A stretch of 64,000 nucleotides of DNA, from the NCBI GenBank assembly GCA_021521415.1, contig JAIQDT010001119.1, forward strand, positions 186,001-250,000, written 5' to 3'. The notes beneath the pieces were generated by a model, which searched no databases, was not told the DNA's origin, and worked only from the letters and a program-made list of their open reading frames with translations. A program made the translations under genes and the position numbers. The DNA comes from Bidens hawaiensis. Lineage: Eukaryota > Streptophyta > Magnoliopsida > Asterales > Asteraceae. Each line of letters opens with the position of its first letter. Position 1 is the first letter of the stretch. This document shows positions 52,960 through 63,197 of this stretch, piece by piece.

Positions 52960-54858
52960 TCTCTTCTTCCGGCCAAGCAGCTCTTTCAAGTGGCCCTTGC
53001 TGAGAAGATAGCTAATCTCCCTTCTGAGCGCAATGCAATCCTCAGTCAAGTGCCCAAAATCCTAGTGGAAGGCACACCATTTTGACTTGTCTTTCCAGGT
53101 TACTTGTCTATCCGTTTTCTTTGGCCACCTGGCTTTTTCACCAAAGTCCTGCATGGCACACATTAATCCACCAATATCAACAGAAAAACAATAATCAGAG
53201 ATCTTAGAATATTCTTCATCATCTTCATTATCTACTGCATTAATCCAGGGGTTATCAGGCTTATGGTAAGGTTTTGATCGATATGATTTTCCCAGGGATT
53301 TGGCTTTCCTGCTCGTCTGATCATACTTTGGAATATCGATCTTTTTAAAGTTTTTCTTATCATCTTCTAGCCTGATAAACCTCAGAGCTCTGCTTATTGC
53401 TTCATCTAACGACCTGCATGGAGTCATAACAAGATCATCAAAGAAAGAGGAGTCTTTCTTTAACCCCAACTTAAGAGCTTCCACTACCGAAGCAGGATTT
53501 AGATTTGGAATCTCCAATGACTCCTTGCTAAACCTGGTAATAAAATCTCTCAAGGACTCCCTAGGATTTTGGGTAACCCTACAAAGATCACCTGTCATCT
53601 TTTCAAACATTCTACTGCAAGAAAATTGGTTATTAAACAGGTTAACTAAATGAGAAAAGGAGGTGATGGTGTTAGGAGGAATACTCAGTAGGCATTTCAT
53701 GGCTGATCCGGTCAAGTAGATCCAAACCCCTTGCAAAGACATGCTTCCTTGATATCCATAGGGATTGGGTTGATCTCCATACACTCTATATACTGTGCAA
53801 TGTGTTCCTCAGGATCCGTTGAACCATCATATAGCTTCATATTTGGGGTTTGAAACCGTTTAGGGATCTGTACGTCACCAATTGATGGCACAAATCGGGA
53901 TATTCTGTGACTATCAGTAGGACTTCAGCTATGGGATGGATTACACAAGGAACATTTGATATCATGTCCTTAAGCTTCTATAATTCCCAGGCTAAACTTG
54001 AACTTATGCCTGCATCTTGCAAAAATCCTTGATTAGCATTAAATGGAATTGTATTGAAAGTGTTACCCTGATTAATATTCTGAGGAGCAGTCTGGGTGTT
54101 GTAGCTCGCATTCCCAAACATAGTATTTCCCAGAGTAGAAAATGGAGTGGTAGAAGGGTTAGCCTGTATCGGGATAAAGTCTCCCTGGTGCACCTTAGAG
54201 GATCCTGCGAACTGCTGAGTCTGAGCAAATGGTTGCTGAGGATTAGAGAATCCTGATGAGGATACTCCTGAGGATCCTGCTTGTTGCTGATATCCTGAGG
54301 GTATCGCCTGCTGATAAGGACCTGAGGATCCTGTCTGATGGAACAATCCTGAGGATCCTGCTTGTTCATGATATCCTGAGGATACCTCTTGCTAATAAGG
54401 ACCTGAGGATCCTGTCTGATGGAACAATCTTGAGGACCCAGAGTGCTGGAAAGATGAGGATCCAGGGTTGTATGCCATGGTCGACTCCGGACGCACCAAT
54501 CCTGAAGATCCCGGAGGAGTGAAATCCAGAGATCACGGGATCAGTGGTGTGAATTCTTCCACCGGCTTCTTGGCTTTCCTGTTATGTTCTAGTTCCTTCA
54601 CGAACATCTGGTTGGTCTTGTTCTGGCGATCCATTTGTTCTTGTAACCGTCTATACATAGACAGAATGTCATTGATGGATACCATGATGGGATCCTGGGG
54701 AGACAGTCTGGATCCTAAGAACACTGGAGTAGCAGTTTATTCTGAGTGTTGTCAGGCTTCATCGGGATACCACCAGCAGGAGGAGGAGGCATAGGAGGCC
54801 TCACAGAGGAATCTGAAGCTGCGGTAGAAGAGGAAACATTCTTCGGTTGGGAAGACAT
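52960..54858 (-). pseudogene. gag of minus Tat-type element
   Basis: ATG at 54858 (MSSQPKNVSSS). A Pro-rich start and a coiled-coil-like ILSMYRRLQEQMDRQNKTNQMF are followed by a Gly/Ser/Gln-rich linker with an 81-bp tandem repeat (54431-54270). The capsid at 53784-53150 has GSAMKCLLSIPPNTITSFSHL, FSCSRMFEKMTGDL, ESLRDFITRF and RSLDEAISRALRFI. The zinc knuckle is CAFH, stop, DFGHLTEDC (C-X2-H-X4-H-X4-C type). The stop inside the knuckle (about 53059) corresponds to Glu in the plus-strand relative. Frame breaks lie near 54720, 53980 and 53790. Confidence 0.82.
54270..54431 (-). repeat. 81-bp tandem repeat (2 copies) in gag linker
   Basis: Units begin GAGGATCCTGCTTGTT at 54270 and 54351, period 81 bp, in phase with the codons (27 residues per unit, GSSG- and Gln-rich). 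A partial third unit starts at 54432. Confidence 0.88.
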
Positions 54859-54918
54859 GTTGTGGATGTTCAAAGTAAGGTTTAGTTTGAGATTTAATAT
54901 TGAGCAAAACACCGTTTG

Positions 54919-54936
54919 CCCCACGGTGGGCGCCTA
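54919..54936 (-). other. primer binding site of minus Tat-type element
   Basis: The minus strand reads TAGGCGCCCACCGTGGGG, two bases after the 5' LTR end. The TGGCGCCC... pattern is usual for Tat elements. I do not assign the tRNA. Confidence 0.7.
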
Positions 54937-54938
54937 AT

Positions 54939-57566
54939 TGTTTCAGTACAAAATTAACAAAGTAATTTTGTGATCAAATTAGTATGTGAGGTAGAGTGCT
55001 TGATCAAGAATAGGATGAACACAACGATTTGATTTCGAGGGAATATGCCCTTGATCGTGAGGATCTCCGACGCAAAAAACCCCCCGGACGATGAAAACTA
55101 TCACCGTCACTTTTATTAATAACAAAAAGGGTGATTGCAAGTGGTGGAGCTGATAATTGCTCGAATACTAAGTGTTACAATGAGTTCTGGTAGCTATGAA
55201 TGTGAAGTGTGTGTTACATGTGTTTTTGTAACTAATCACACCTGATGTGTTGTAAAACACAGTTACTTTCCATATCGTTTTATCATGTTTTAAGTACTTT
55301 ATTAGTTTAATTATTAAGATTTATAGCTTGTTTATGCTTGATTTTATAAAGATGATTGATTACTTGTAGGTTTTGAGATTTAATGAAAAAAAGAGTTAAG
55401 TTTGAAGACTTAAGGGGCTTATTTGGTCAAGTTTTAATACTACAAGTCAAGGCCCGACCCAAGCCAACAAGATAGAAAGCTAACATGTATAATATATTAA
55501 TTAAATATAAAAAAAAGAACCCTAACTCAGCCAACAGTTCCGATCGGCCAGAAGAGAAAGAAGGGAAGAAAATCTTGTGGCGGCTGTTTTGGCGGCTAGA
55601 ATAGAAGAAGAACACCAAGGACGGTTTGTTACAGCAGCTAAGGGCATTATACACTCATAAACTCAGCCATATATCATAAGTAATCATCCATAAACTTTGT
55701 TCTTTTGTTCAAGAACCCTAATTTTTTAAGTTTGATCTTTTATTGGGATTGTTTTGCAAGTAACTTAGAGATTGACTTGTGTTTGATTGTTCTTGAATCT
55801 TGAATTAGTTTTATTATGTTTATGTTGATGTTTATGATGTTTAAATCAATTGTTTGCTGCTGTCCAAAACCAATGTTAGGCTAAATTAGTTAGTTTTACC
55901 TAGGTTAGATGATTATTGTTAGGTTTTAGTAAGTAGACTGGATTGTTGATGATCATGACTTGAAATGTTAATGTAAAGTTTGGTTTAACATTGAATTAGG
56001 TTGTTTTTAGTGGCTGTGTTTTGATTAATAATACTCAATTACCTCTTGCTTTGATTGATTGAATCGGTTTTAGTTGATTTTAGCTTGTTTAAACTCTTTA
56101 CTTTGTGTTTAGAGATTGTTTGCGGGAAGTACAACCGTAGGGTTAAGTTGGGTATATTAATTAGTTAAAATCAGCGGGTAGACATCTTCTTAGAGACCGA
56201 GGGGTGATAGGAAGTAGGGTCGTCTCATATCTTTTACTCGCTAGGATTAGGATCGCGCGAGAGCGGGTTCGGTTCTTGTCGGGTTTGGGTTTGTGCGCGA
56301 TTAGTTGACCTTGTTTAAGTTAAACTAAATTGTCCCTTTATCCTTGGTTGCATAGTTTTCGTCTCCATTAGGGTAGTGTGTCGGTGAGACCGAGAGGGGA
56401 GTCGGCATTAGAGCATTTTAACAATTCGTCACCCGGTTTTGTTCTTATAATCAATTAAAGGTAGGTTAGGGTTTGTTAGTGAGACCGAGAGGTAATCTAG
56501 CTTCCTGAGTGAACCTTAGTTGTGTCATTCCTTAGGAAGTGGTGTCATGAGGTTCTATAATCCATTCTCTTATTATACCTTCAATAGGATTCTTACCTAG
56601 GTAGATGTTTTTCCCATTGATAAATCTTATTTTCAAAGTTTCGTCTAGTTTTCTTAATTTATGTCTTTTAAGTTAATCTAAGTTAGGTTAAGTAGTTAAT
56701 AATTTAAAAATCAATTAAACAAAATATTATTCTTAGGTGAGTCTTATTAGGGGTAAGTATAAAATACGTTTTCACGTGTCCTTGTGTTCGACACTCGGAC
56801 TTCCTTAGTGCTATAATATTAGTGATCGGTACACTTGCCAGTTTTGTGTGGTTTCTTTAGGATTTTCATTTAATAAATTTAAAGCTTAGTTGTTAGAGCA
56901 TCATTATACAAACATCAACAACAGTCTATTTATACAGGAAATCCCTAACTAAGTCTCCGAGCATCCCGGAATTGGAAGAGTCTTCCAATATAGCCGTTGG
57001 AGCACTCTTTTTTGAGTCTATCAACGTTCATTAACGTTCATCCCACGTCTTTGACCGATTCTTTTGGGAGTCACTCATCAAACTTGGTCCCACCTGCGAA
57101 ATAACCTCAAATATTCGAGGATAATACAACAGTTAGTAATTATCAGGGATACCAAATACTGAAGTCCTGTCAGTAAATCCGGGATCCTTATACGTAGAAA
57201 TGATTCCTGACAATAATAGAGTTCTCCCACGTGCTAATATTAACTATAAGTGCGAGATTTCAGCATACAGTCAATATTTGACCGTTAACCATTACTTGGC
57301 CCTTAATCCTAGCGGTTATAGCTCATTCCACACGTTTTATGCAACCACCAATCGTGTATTTCGCATGGACTAAATCAACAATTAACATCTGCAATTATAA
57401 ATCAACACCAAGAGAGAAATATCTATTTATTAGCATTAATACACAGGATACTAAACTTATATGAGAATCCTGAACATATTCGGGATCCCGAGCATATATA
57501 GGATCCTGAGCTGATCTAGGACCCTAAGCTAACCATAGATCTGACTATAAAATTAGCGCCCTAACA
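54939..57566 (-). repeat. 5' LTR of minus Tat-type element, split by solo LTR
   Basis: On the minus strand it starts TGTTAGGGCGC at 57566 and ends GTACTGAAACA at 54939. Removing the insert 55243-56917 and one duplication leaves about 950 bp. It aligns with 45830-46592 at roughly 90-95% by eye, except in U5. Confidence 0.82.
55243..56917 (+). repeat. Athila-type solo LTR
   Basis: 1,675 bp, TGATGTGTTGTAAAACAC...AAACATCA, with flanks ACACC (55238-55242) and ACAAC (56918-56922), 4 of 5. The other LTR reads ...ATCACAACAG without interruption. It shares its ends, the GTGAGACCGAGAGGTAATCTAG block and general layout with the Athila LTR at 28389-30150. No internal domain follows, so it is a solo LTR formed by LTR-LTR recombination. 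Confidence 0.88.
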
Positions 57567-58605
57567 ATTCCCATTCCTGAAAGACTCAAAGAAGCTTGCC
57601 TATGCAGAGGCTTCAGATCCACATTAACAGGATCTCCACTTAAATGGCTGCTAAGTCTTCCACCCTACTCTGTTAATTCTTTCTCGCATTTAGTTAATTT
57701 GTTTAACAGCCAATTTTTTTGAAATAGAAAATTTGAAAAGTAAACTAGTGATTTATATAGAGTTAACCAACTTCATGATGAATCCCTAAGGGATTTGTTA
57801 CAAATTTTGGCAGGGAAGCCCTAGAAATCCCTAATCTTGATATGACTATGGTTGTTGAGGCATTCAAAATAGGGTTACAAAGTTTGGCTTGTCCCGATTT
57901 TATGATGATTATGTGATGACTCCATGCAGGACTTTAGATGAAGTCAGAAACATGTCACTCAGGTTTATATGGCTAGAGGAAGATAAAAAGATCCAAGAAA
58001 GGTTAGGAACTCGAACAACACAAGAGTCACCTGACAAAAAACAAGGATCCTCATTCAAGAACAACAACTCGAAGCCTTATTTAAAATTCCACAATCAAAA
58101 TGTACGAGCAGTTGAAGAAGGAGACGATGATAATGAGGATTATCCAAGTATTTCGGAGTATTGCTTCTCTGTTATTACTCATGGCTTAATTTGTTCCATG
58201 AAGGATCTTGGAGAGAAAGCAAGGTGTCCTTGGAAAAATGAGAAGTCAACGTTCTTCAAAGATAAATCCAAGTGGTGGGCATTCCATGAAGATTTTGGCC
58301 ATTTGACTGATGATTGCATTGGTCTAAGAATAGAAACCGATTATCTTCTAAGTAAAGGCCACTTCAAGGAGCTCCTAGGAAGAAAAGATTCAAGGATCCA
58401 GGATCCTGAAGATGCCCCACAGAAAGCAGCTCCACCCCCGCCTGATGCACAAGTCATCAATTTCATCTCCGGTGGCTCGGATATATGTGGAACTTCCTTC
58501 TCCTCGGCCAATAGACATGCTAAAGAAACAAAGTTGGAGAACGGGGAGCGACCTATCATATTCACTACCTTAACAACTTATAAGAGAATCTTCTTTGATG
58601 AATAG
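57567..58605 (+). pseudogene. gag of truncated Tat-type element
   Basis: Starts IPERLKEACLCRGFRSTLTG, SPLKWLLSLPPYSVNSFSHL (57575-57720). After a shift comes DDYVMTPCRTLDEVRNMSLRFIWLEED (57900). The knuckle CSF/ISEYCFSV is followed by WWAFHEDFGHLTDDCIGLRIET near 58270, where the first Cys of the usual CAFH is Trp. A Pro-rich segment and GGSDICGTSFSSA end it. Confidence 0.82.
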
Positions 58606-58641
58606 GATAAAACGAGCATCCAGGATCCTCATCGCGTTGGT

Positions 58642-58923
58642 TTGATTATAACTCTATGTATTTCTAAGCATTATGTGCCCAGGATCGTAGTTGACAGAGG
58701 AAGTTCGGCCAACATCATTCAATATGATGTGCTCAAGAAGATGAATATCCTAGATTCAGAAAGCGTTCCCCGATCATCCATGCTCGTTGGTTTCAGTGGC
58801 GAGACTAAGAAAACAATGGGGGACATCAAGCTTCCTATACACATTGAGAGAGTAAATTCTTATCAAAAATTTTGTGTTATTGATAATTTGTCATGTTGCA
58901 ATGTTATTCTTGGCAGGCCATAA
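58642..58923 (+). pseudogene. protease of truncated Tat-type element
   Basis: ITLCISKHYVPRIVVDRGSSANIIQYDVLKKM has DRGSS where the active site should be DGGSS. SMLVGFSGETKKTMGDIKLPIHIE and CCNVILGRP follow. The substitution next to the catalytic Asp may impair it. A TAA ends the frame at 58921-58923 inside the conserved RPW motif. Confidence 0.8.
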
Positions 58924-59136
58924 CTACATGTAATGAAAGTTGTAGCGTTAACTTATCACCAGTGTATCAAACTACCAACTCCTTGGGGGTAGTGAGAATA
59001 GACGGCGACCAAGTGGAAGCTAAGAACTATTATTCCATCTATGAAGTCGGCGGCTAAGCAAACGGTAGCATAGCAACTACAACAACATCCTAGGAACGTA
59101 CTGGAAGCTCAAGAACAAGACCTGAAAGAAATATCC

Positions 59137-59633
59137 TTGGACCCCGAGGATCCAGACGCAAAAGTTTTCCTAGGATTTAGTATTCCTACTAAGATTGAAG
59201 AGGATATAATATCCTTCCTCGAGCAACGAAAATATGCATTTTCCTTCAAGCACTCCGACATGACAGGTATTTCAAAAGAGGTAATTACTCATAAACTAGG
59301 CCTTGATAATTCCATTAAACGTGTTCACCAGAAGCGAAGAAAATTCGCTCCTGAAAGGAATGCGATCATACAAGAAGAAGTTGAAAAAATTCTTAAGCCT
59401 GGTATGATCAGAGAGGTTAAGTATCCTCGATGGTTGGCTAATGTTGTGGTTGTTTCAAAAAAGAATGAAAAGTGGAGGGCATGTATCGATTTCACCGATT
59501 TAAACAAGGTATATCCCAAGGATCCTTTCCATTACCACATATAGACTCCATGGTGGATGCAACAATAGGACATGAGATGCTTACTTTTATGGATGATTCC
59601 TCTGCATTTCAACAAATTCAGATGGAACCATAT
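59137..59633 (+). pseudogene. RT N-terminus of truncated Tat-type element
   Basis: MDPEDPDAKVFLGFSIPTKIEE, FSFKHSDMTGISKEVITHKLG, NVVVVSKKNEKWRACIDFTDLNKVYPKDPF, then after a one-base shift IDSMVDATIGHEMLTFMDDSSAFQQIQM. The first catalytic Asp is present here, unlike in the minus copy. RT breaks off at 59633. Confidence 0.85.
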
Positions 59634-60147
59634 TGAGAATACGTTATACTAACCTTAGATCTCAGATCTGATATATATAATTAGTACGATTACGGATCTA
59701 GTTCATGATCACACTTGATTATATGATATATGTTAACTATATATTAATTGTATGTATGATTATGTATAATATTAGATTGTAGCTTGAGAGAGTAATTCAG
59801 CAGAGATTCAATAATATAAACTCAAAACTTAAATTAATAGTGAACAGTGTTCACTATATATAGAAGATAGACCTAGTTCGTTAACATTCCATAACGAACT
59901 AGAGCCTACTTCGTTACATACATTAAATGAAGTAAACTTAGCGAATCACCCCCTGATTCGTTAAACATCCTTAACTAATTAGGAGGGAAATAACTTAGTT
60001 CTAGTTCGCTAAACATCCTTAGCGAACTAGACATTACATTTAACGAACTACAAGATAAAATTAATTGTTTATTACATTAAACAAAACGACAGATACGTTA
60101 ACGATAAATACAAAGACTCGAGACGCAAAACCGTGTACTAATAGACA
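59634..60147 (-). repeat. 3' LTR of a minus-strand LTR retroelement
   Basis: On the minus strand it starts TGTCTATTAGTACACGG at 60147, right after the purine tract AAGATGAGGGGG. It ends ...GTATTCTCA at 59634, where RT sequence of the neighbour resumes. 514 bp. It contains a cluster of TTCGTTA/TAACGAA words and TATATATAG near 59855. The partner LTR is outside the window. Confidence 0.7.
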
Positions 60148-60162
60148 CCCCCTCATCTTGAG
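60148..60162 (-). other. polypurine tract
   Basis: The minus strand reads CAAGATGAGGGGG directly before TGTCTATTAG. Its orientation shows that the element runs right to left. Confidence 0.7.
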
Positions 60163-60204
60163 CTCTTTGTCTTTGTCTTTACTTTACTTGAAGCGCTTGG
60201 ACCG

Positions 60205-63197
60205 CTAGTCTCTGCAACTATGAATTCCGTTCTCATAACATACACGCACAACGCGTTGGAACTGCATAGCCAGATCATAGTCTTCATTGCACTCGATCAA
60301 TATCTTATTCTTGTGTAGCACGTCGTTGTCGGTCTCAGTTAAGTTAACCAGCCACATCGGATCGATGATCTTGATCAGCTCGGTCTTCAACCCTTTACCC
60401 AGGACAATGACGGCCTCGCCAGTACGATTGTCGTAGTACCATCGGTTGAGAGATAAATAAATGTGTTGATTCATCGGCTTTACCGGCACACGCTTCATTT
60501 TTTTCGGCGGCTTTACTTTAAGTACCAGCTTTTTCCAACATGTCCTTGGGTCGATCTCATCGAGACGCTTGCGGATTGGAATCTGTGGCTTAAAAAATTT
60601 AAAACCGTGGTTTACCTCAAACAATAAGTGTTAGTGAAACCACTTTGCATGATGATTCCCGCCACGATTAATAAATGGACGATACGCCAAAGTACGTACG
60701 TCCCATCTCGGTAATGAGAGACATTCAGACATCCTTTCATAGTACTGAACGCCTTTCACCCATTTGACAATACACACTTTTAGATCAGAATCAAAAAGCC
60801 AAGAAACGATATCACCTTGTACTTTCGACACGGCCTTGAATGTAGTCTTCTGGTTGGCTATGGCACGTGCAGCAGCTTCTTCTTTCTGTTCCTAATCCAC
60901 GTACCGAAATGCATCAATAATCTTACCAACTTTCTTATCACTGAACCATCTAGAAATGTCATCATCAGTTGGATTTCTAAGAGAGTCAAATCTTGTATCA
61001 ACGACCTTCTTCCCTTTGGACGTCTTCTCAAGATGATCTTCTGCTTCTTTTACAGTTTCCTCATAAAATACAGGAGCACCTTGATCAACGTTTGTATGTT
61101 GAAACAAGTCAGGATACTCCTCAGCAGTGACGTCTTCAACATCGACTTCCTCATCTTCATAAATAAAACTCGTATTTATCTGAATGAATGGATCATTCAA
61201 GATCTCCTCATCATTCTCGACCTCAACATCGGGTTCAGCCTTTAACATGGTCAACTCATCGTCATTCAAACCAAGCAGAATGGAAATCTGCTCTCGTGTT
61301 AGAGACTTATCAATAAATTGTCTTTCTTCAATCTCCTCTCTATTCACCATACTCCTGACCACCCCCTTCTCATCCACAAATATGACTGTATCAGCTTCAA
61401 TCATCTCAATTGGTTTTGCAGCCGAATAATCATGATAAACAATGACCTGCTTGCTCAAATCATCAACATAACTTGTACCCGCACCAGAAGCTGGGTCTTG
61501 AGTTTGTTTAGTCTCACAACCAGCACTAGACTCATCTGAAGCCTCATCATCGTTCTTGAGCTTTTTCAGCGCATCATCTTTGCACGTAAGTTGCAAAATA
61601 AGCTCCTCTTGTTCCTTGATTTTCACCCCCTAAGACTCAACATTCTCACGAAGGGCCTTTGTTTCTTTCTGACAGTAAGAAACATAGCTGAGTAGCTTCT
61701 TCTAATTCTCCATCATACATTCTTGATTCATACGATCAGCAGACATTTGTTTTTCATACAAATGCAAGAGACTCAATACCATACTCATCTGCTGATCGTG
61801 CGGTGAAGCAGCAAAAGAAGGAGGAACTGGCTGAACTGGACCCATTGGTCGACTGAGCCTCAAAAATGAAATATCTGGTGGAGGCATCATCGTTGGTGTA
61901 GGAGGAATCATCGAAGTAGTAGGCGTCGGGCTTGGTATAGGAGATAAAACAGAGTGAGGAATCATACCAGGCTGTGGATCCGACGTACGCGTAGTCGTCA
62001 AAGTAAGCTCTGGGTTGCTGATAGTAAGCAGCACCGCCTGGCGTTGAAGAGTGGACGACCTTGGAGGTTGAACTCCAAACGATATGCCAGCTCCAGCCGA
62101 CACTCGACGCTTTGACGAACTTTCAGTTTCCAGCTCTTTACCCTTTCGTTTACGTTCATGTTGAGGTGCAATAGTAGCAGCTAACGCAGCTTCAACTGCA
62201 GCGTGTGGTTCTCGAAGAGCAGCATCACCATTACCACCATCACCACCATTACCACCATCACCTACATCATCACCATCATCGTTCCCACCTTCTCCTCCCT
62301 CACGTTTCGAATCTGAGTCATCATGGATCCAGCGATCCTCGGGAGGACATACATAATCAGGATCCACAATATGACCAATCAAGCGCTTGGTCCTGGTCTT
62401 TCTTTCAGATAGATCGTCATTCGGCGTACGGTGTCGGCTTTAATGTGTTCTAAATCCAACACATCCTCTACCAAATTTTGATCGATGACCAAATTTGGAA
62501 GCAGCTCTTGAATAATAAGCATTAGGAACTGTGGATACATTAGGAATTTCTTCTTTTGGGCCGTTTTTTGAACTTGCTCCTTTAGATGATAGAAGATAAT
62601 TTCTGAGAAGTTAAATGGTTTGTTGAGAACAAGTGCCACAAAAGCCGATTGCAGCATGATTCGACATTCATCAAATCCACCTCGACGACCACCCAAACAA
62701 TGAATTAAAATATGTAGGAGATACTTGATGGGCGGGCACAAGCCATTTTTGTTGTACTGGGAGTCACTGACGTCACCACCATAAAATACACGTCGAAACA
62801 AATCCTTGATCATTTTCTTGTCAAACTCACATGGATTATCATCATTGTCTCCAAAACGAAGCACACGTCTAATCGCTTCAGTATCCACTATGATAGGGGT
62901 TTGGTTGATTGAGGCTCGAATGTGATTCTCTACTTCCACGTACTCAGCCGTATTCTAGAATTGACTAATAATGCTCAGATAGACTTTGGGCCGAGCAGTT
63001 ATAGCAAAATGTATCACCGAACATCGTAAGAATGCAAGCTTATTTCCAAATAACGCTTCGTCAGCAACATTTGGATCAACATAAGCACAAATGTTGTGTT
63101 TCTTGTCAAAAGGCAGTAGGGGCACCTCTTCTTGTTCTTGGTGTTGTTGCTCTTCTTGTTGAGAAACAGGTGGATCTTGATCCATTTGATCAGCCAT
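60205..63197 (-). pseudogene. extra ORF block of unknown function upstream of a 3' LTR
   Basis: Minus strand from ATG at 63197 (MADQMDQDPPVSQQEEQ) to TAG at 60205, about 990 codons. It is broken by in-frame stops at 62955, 61702, 61630, 60892 (all TAG) and 60631 (TAA), and by one shift near 62390. Region 1 (63197-62380) is globular: VDTEAIRRVLRFGD, CPPIKYLLHILIHCLGGRR, FNFSEIIFYHLKEQ, KFLMYPQFLMLIIQ. Region 2 (62380-61700) is linker: acidic, Gly/Asp-rich, then Pro/Thr-rich. Region 3 (61630-60890) is coiled-coil and acidic. Region 4 (60890-60205) holds WLFDSDLKVCIVKW, LSLNRWYYDNRTGEAVIV and DPMWLVNLTETD. I recall similar proteins linked to retroelements in Asteraceae gene sets, often with misleading names. 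The position before the LTR would suit an env-place ORF. No known domain is claimed. Confidence 0.6.

Larger units (their letters stand above)
45647..57566 (-). mobile_element. minus-strand Tat-type Ty3/gypsy element
   Basis: Reading leftward: 5' LTR 57566-54939 (with a solo LTR inside), PBS, gag, protease, RT, RNase H, archaeal-type RNase H, integrase, a long 3' region with tandem repeats, PPT, 3' LTR 46592-45647. The second RNase H marks it as Tat-type. No antisense ORF is detectable in its 3' region. The flanks (CATAT left, ATTCC right) do not match, and the two LTRs differ in their U5 part, so the ends may come from recombination. Stops and shifts break gag-pol. Confidence 0.83.
57567..59633 (+). 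mobile_element. truncated plus-strand Tat-type element (gag-PR-RT)
   Basis: The sequence enters in mid-gag directly after the minus element's LTR and ends in the RT palm where another LTR begins. It is a sister of the minus element: gag, protease and RT align in order, with amino-acid similarity high enough to see by eye. Both ends are lost. Confidence 0.85.

Noticed and set aside
54256..54522. Plus-strand frame with repeated DILRI
   Set aside because: Complement of the 81-bp gag repeats.
62205..62453. His-rich plus-strand frame (metal-binding peptide?)
   Set aside because: Complement of the Gly/Asp-rich linker in the minus-strand ORF block.
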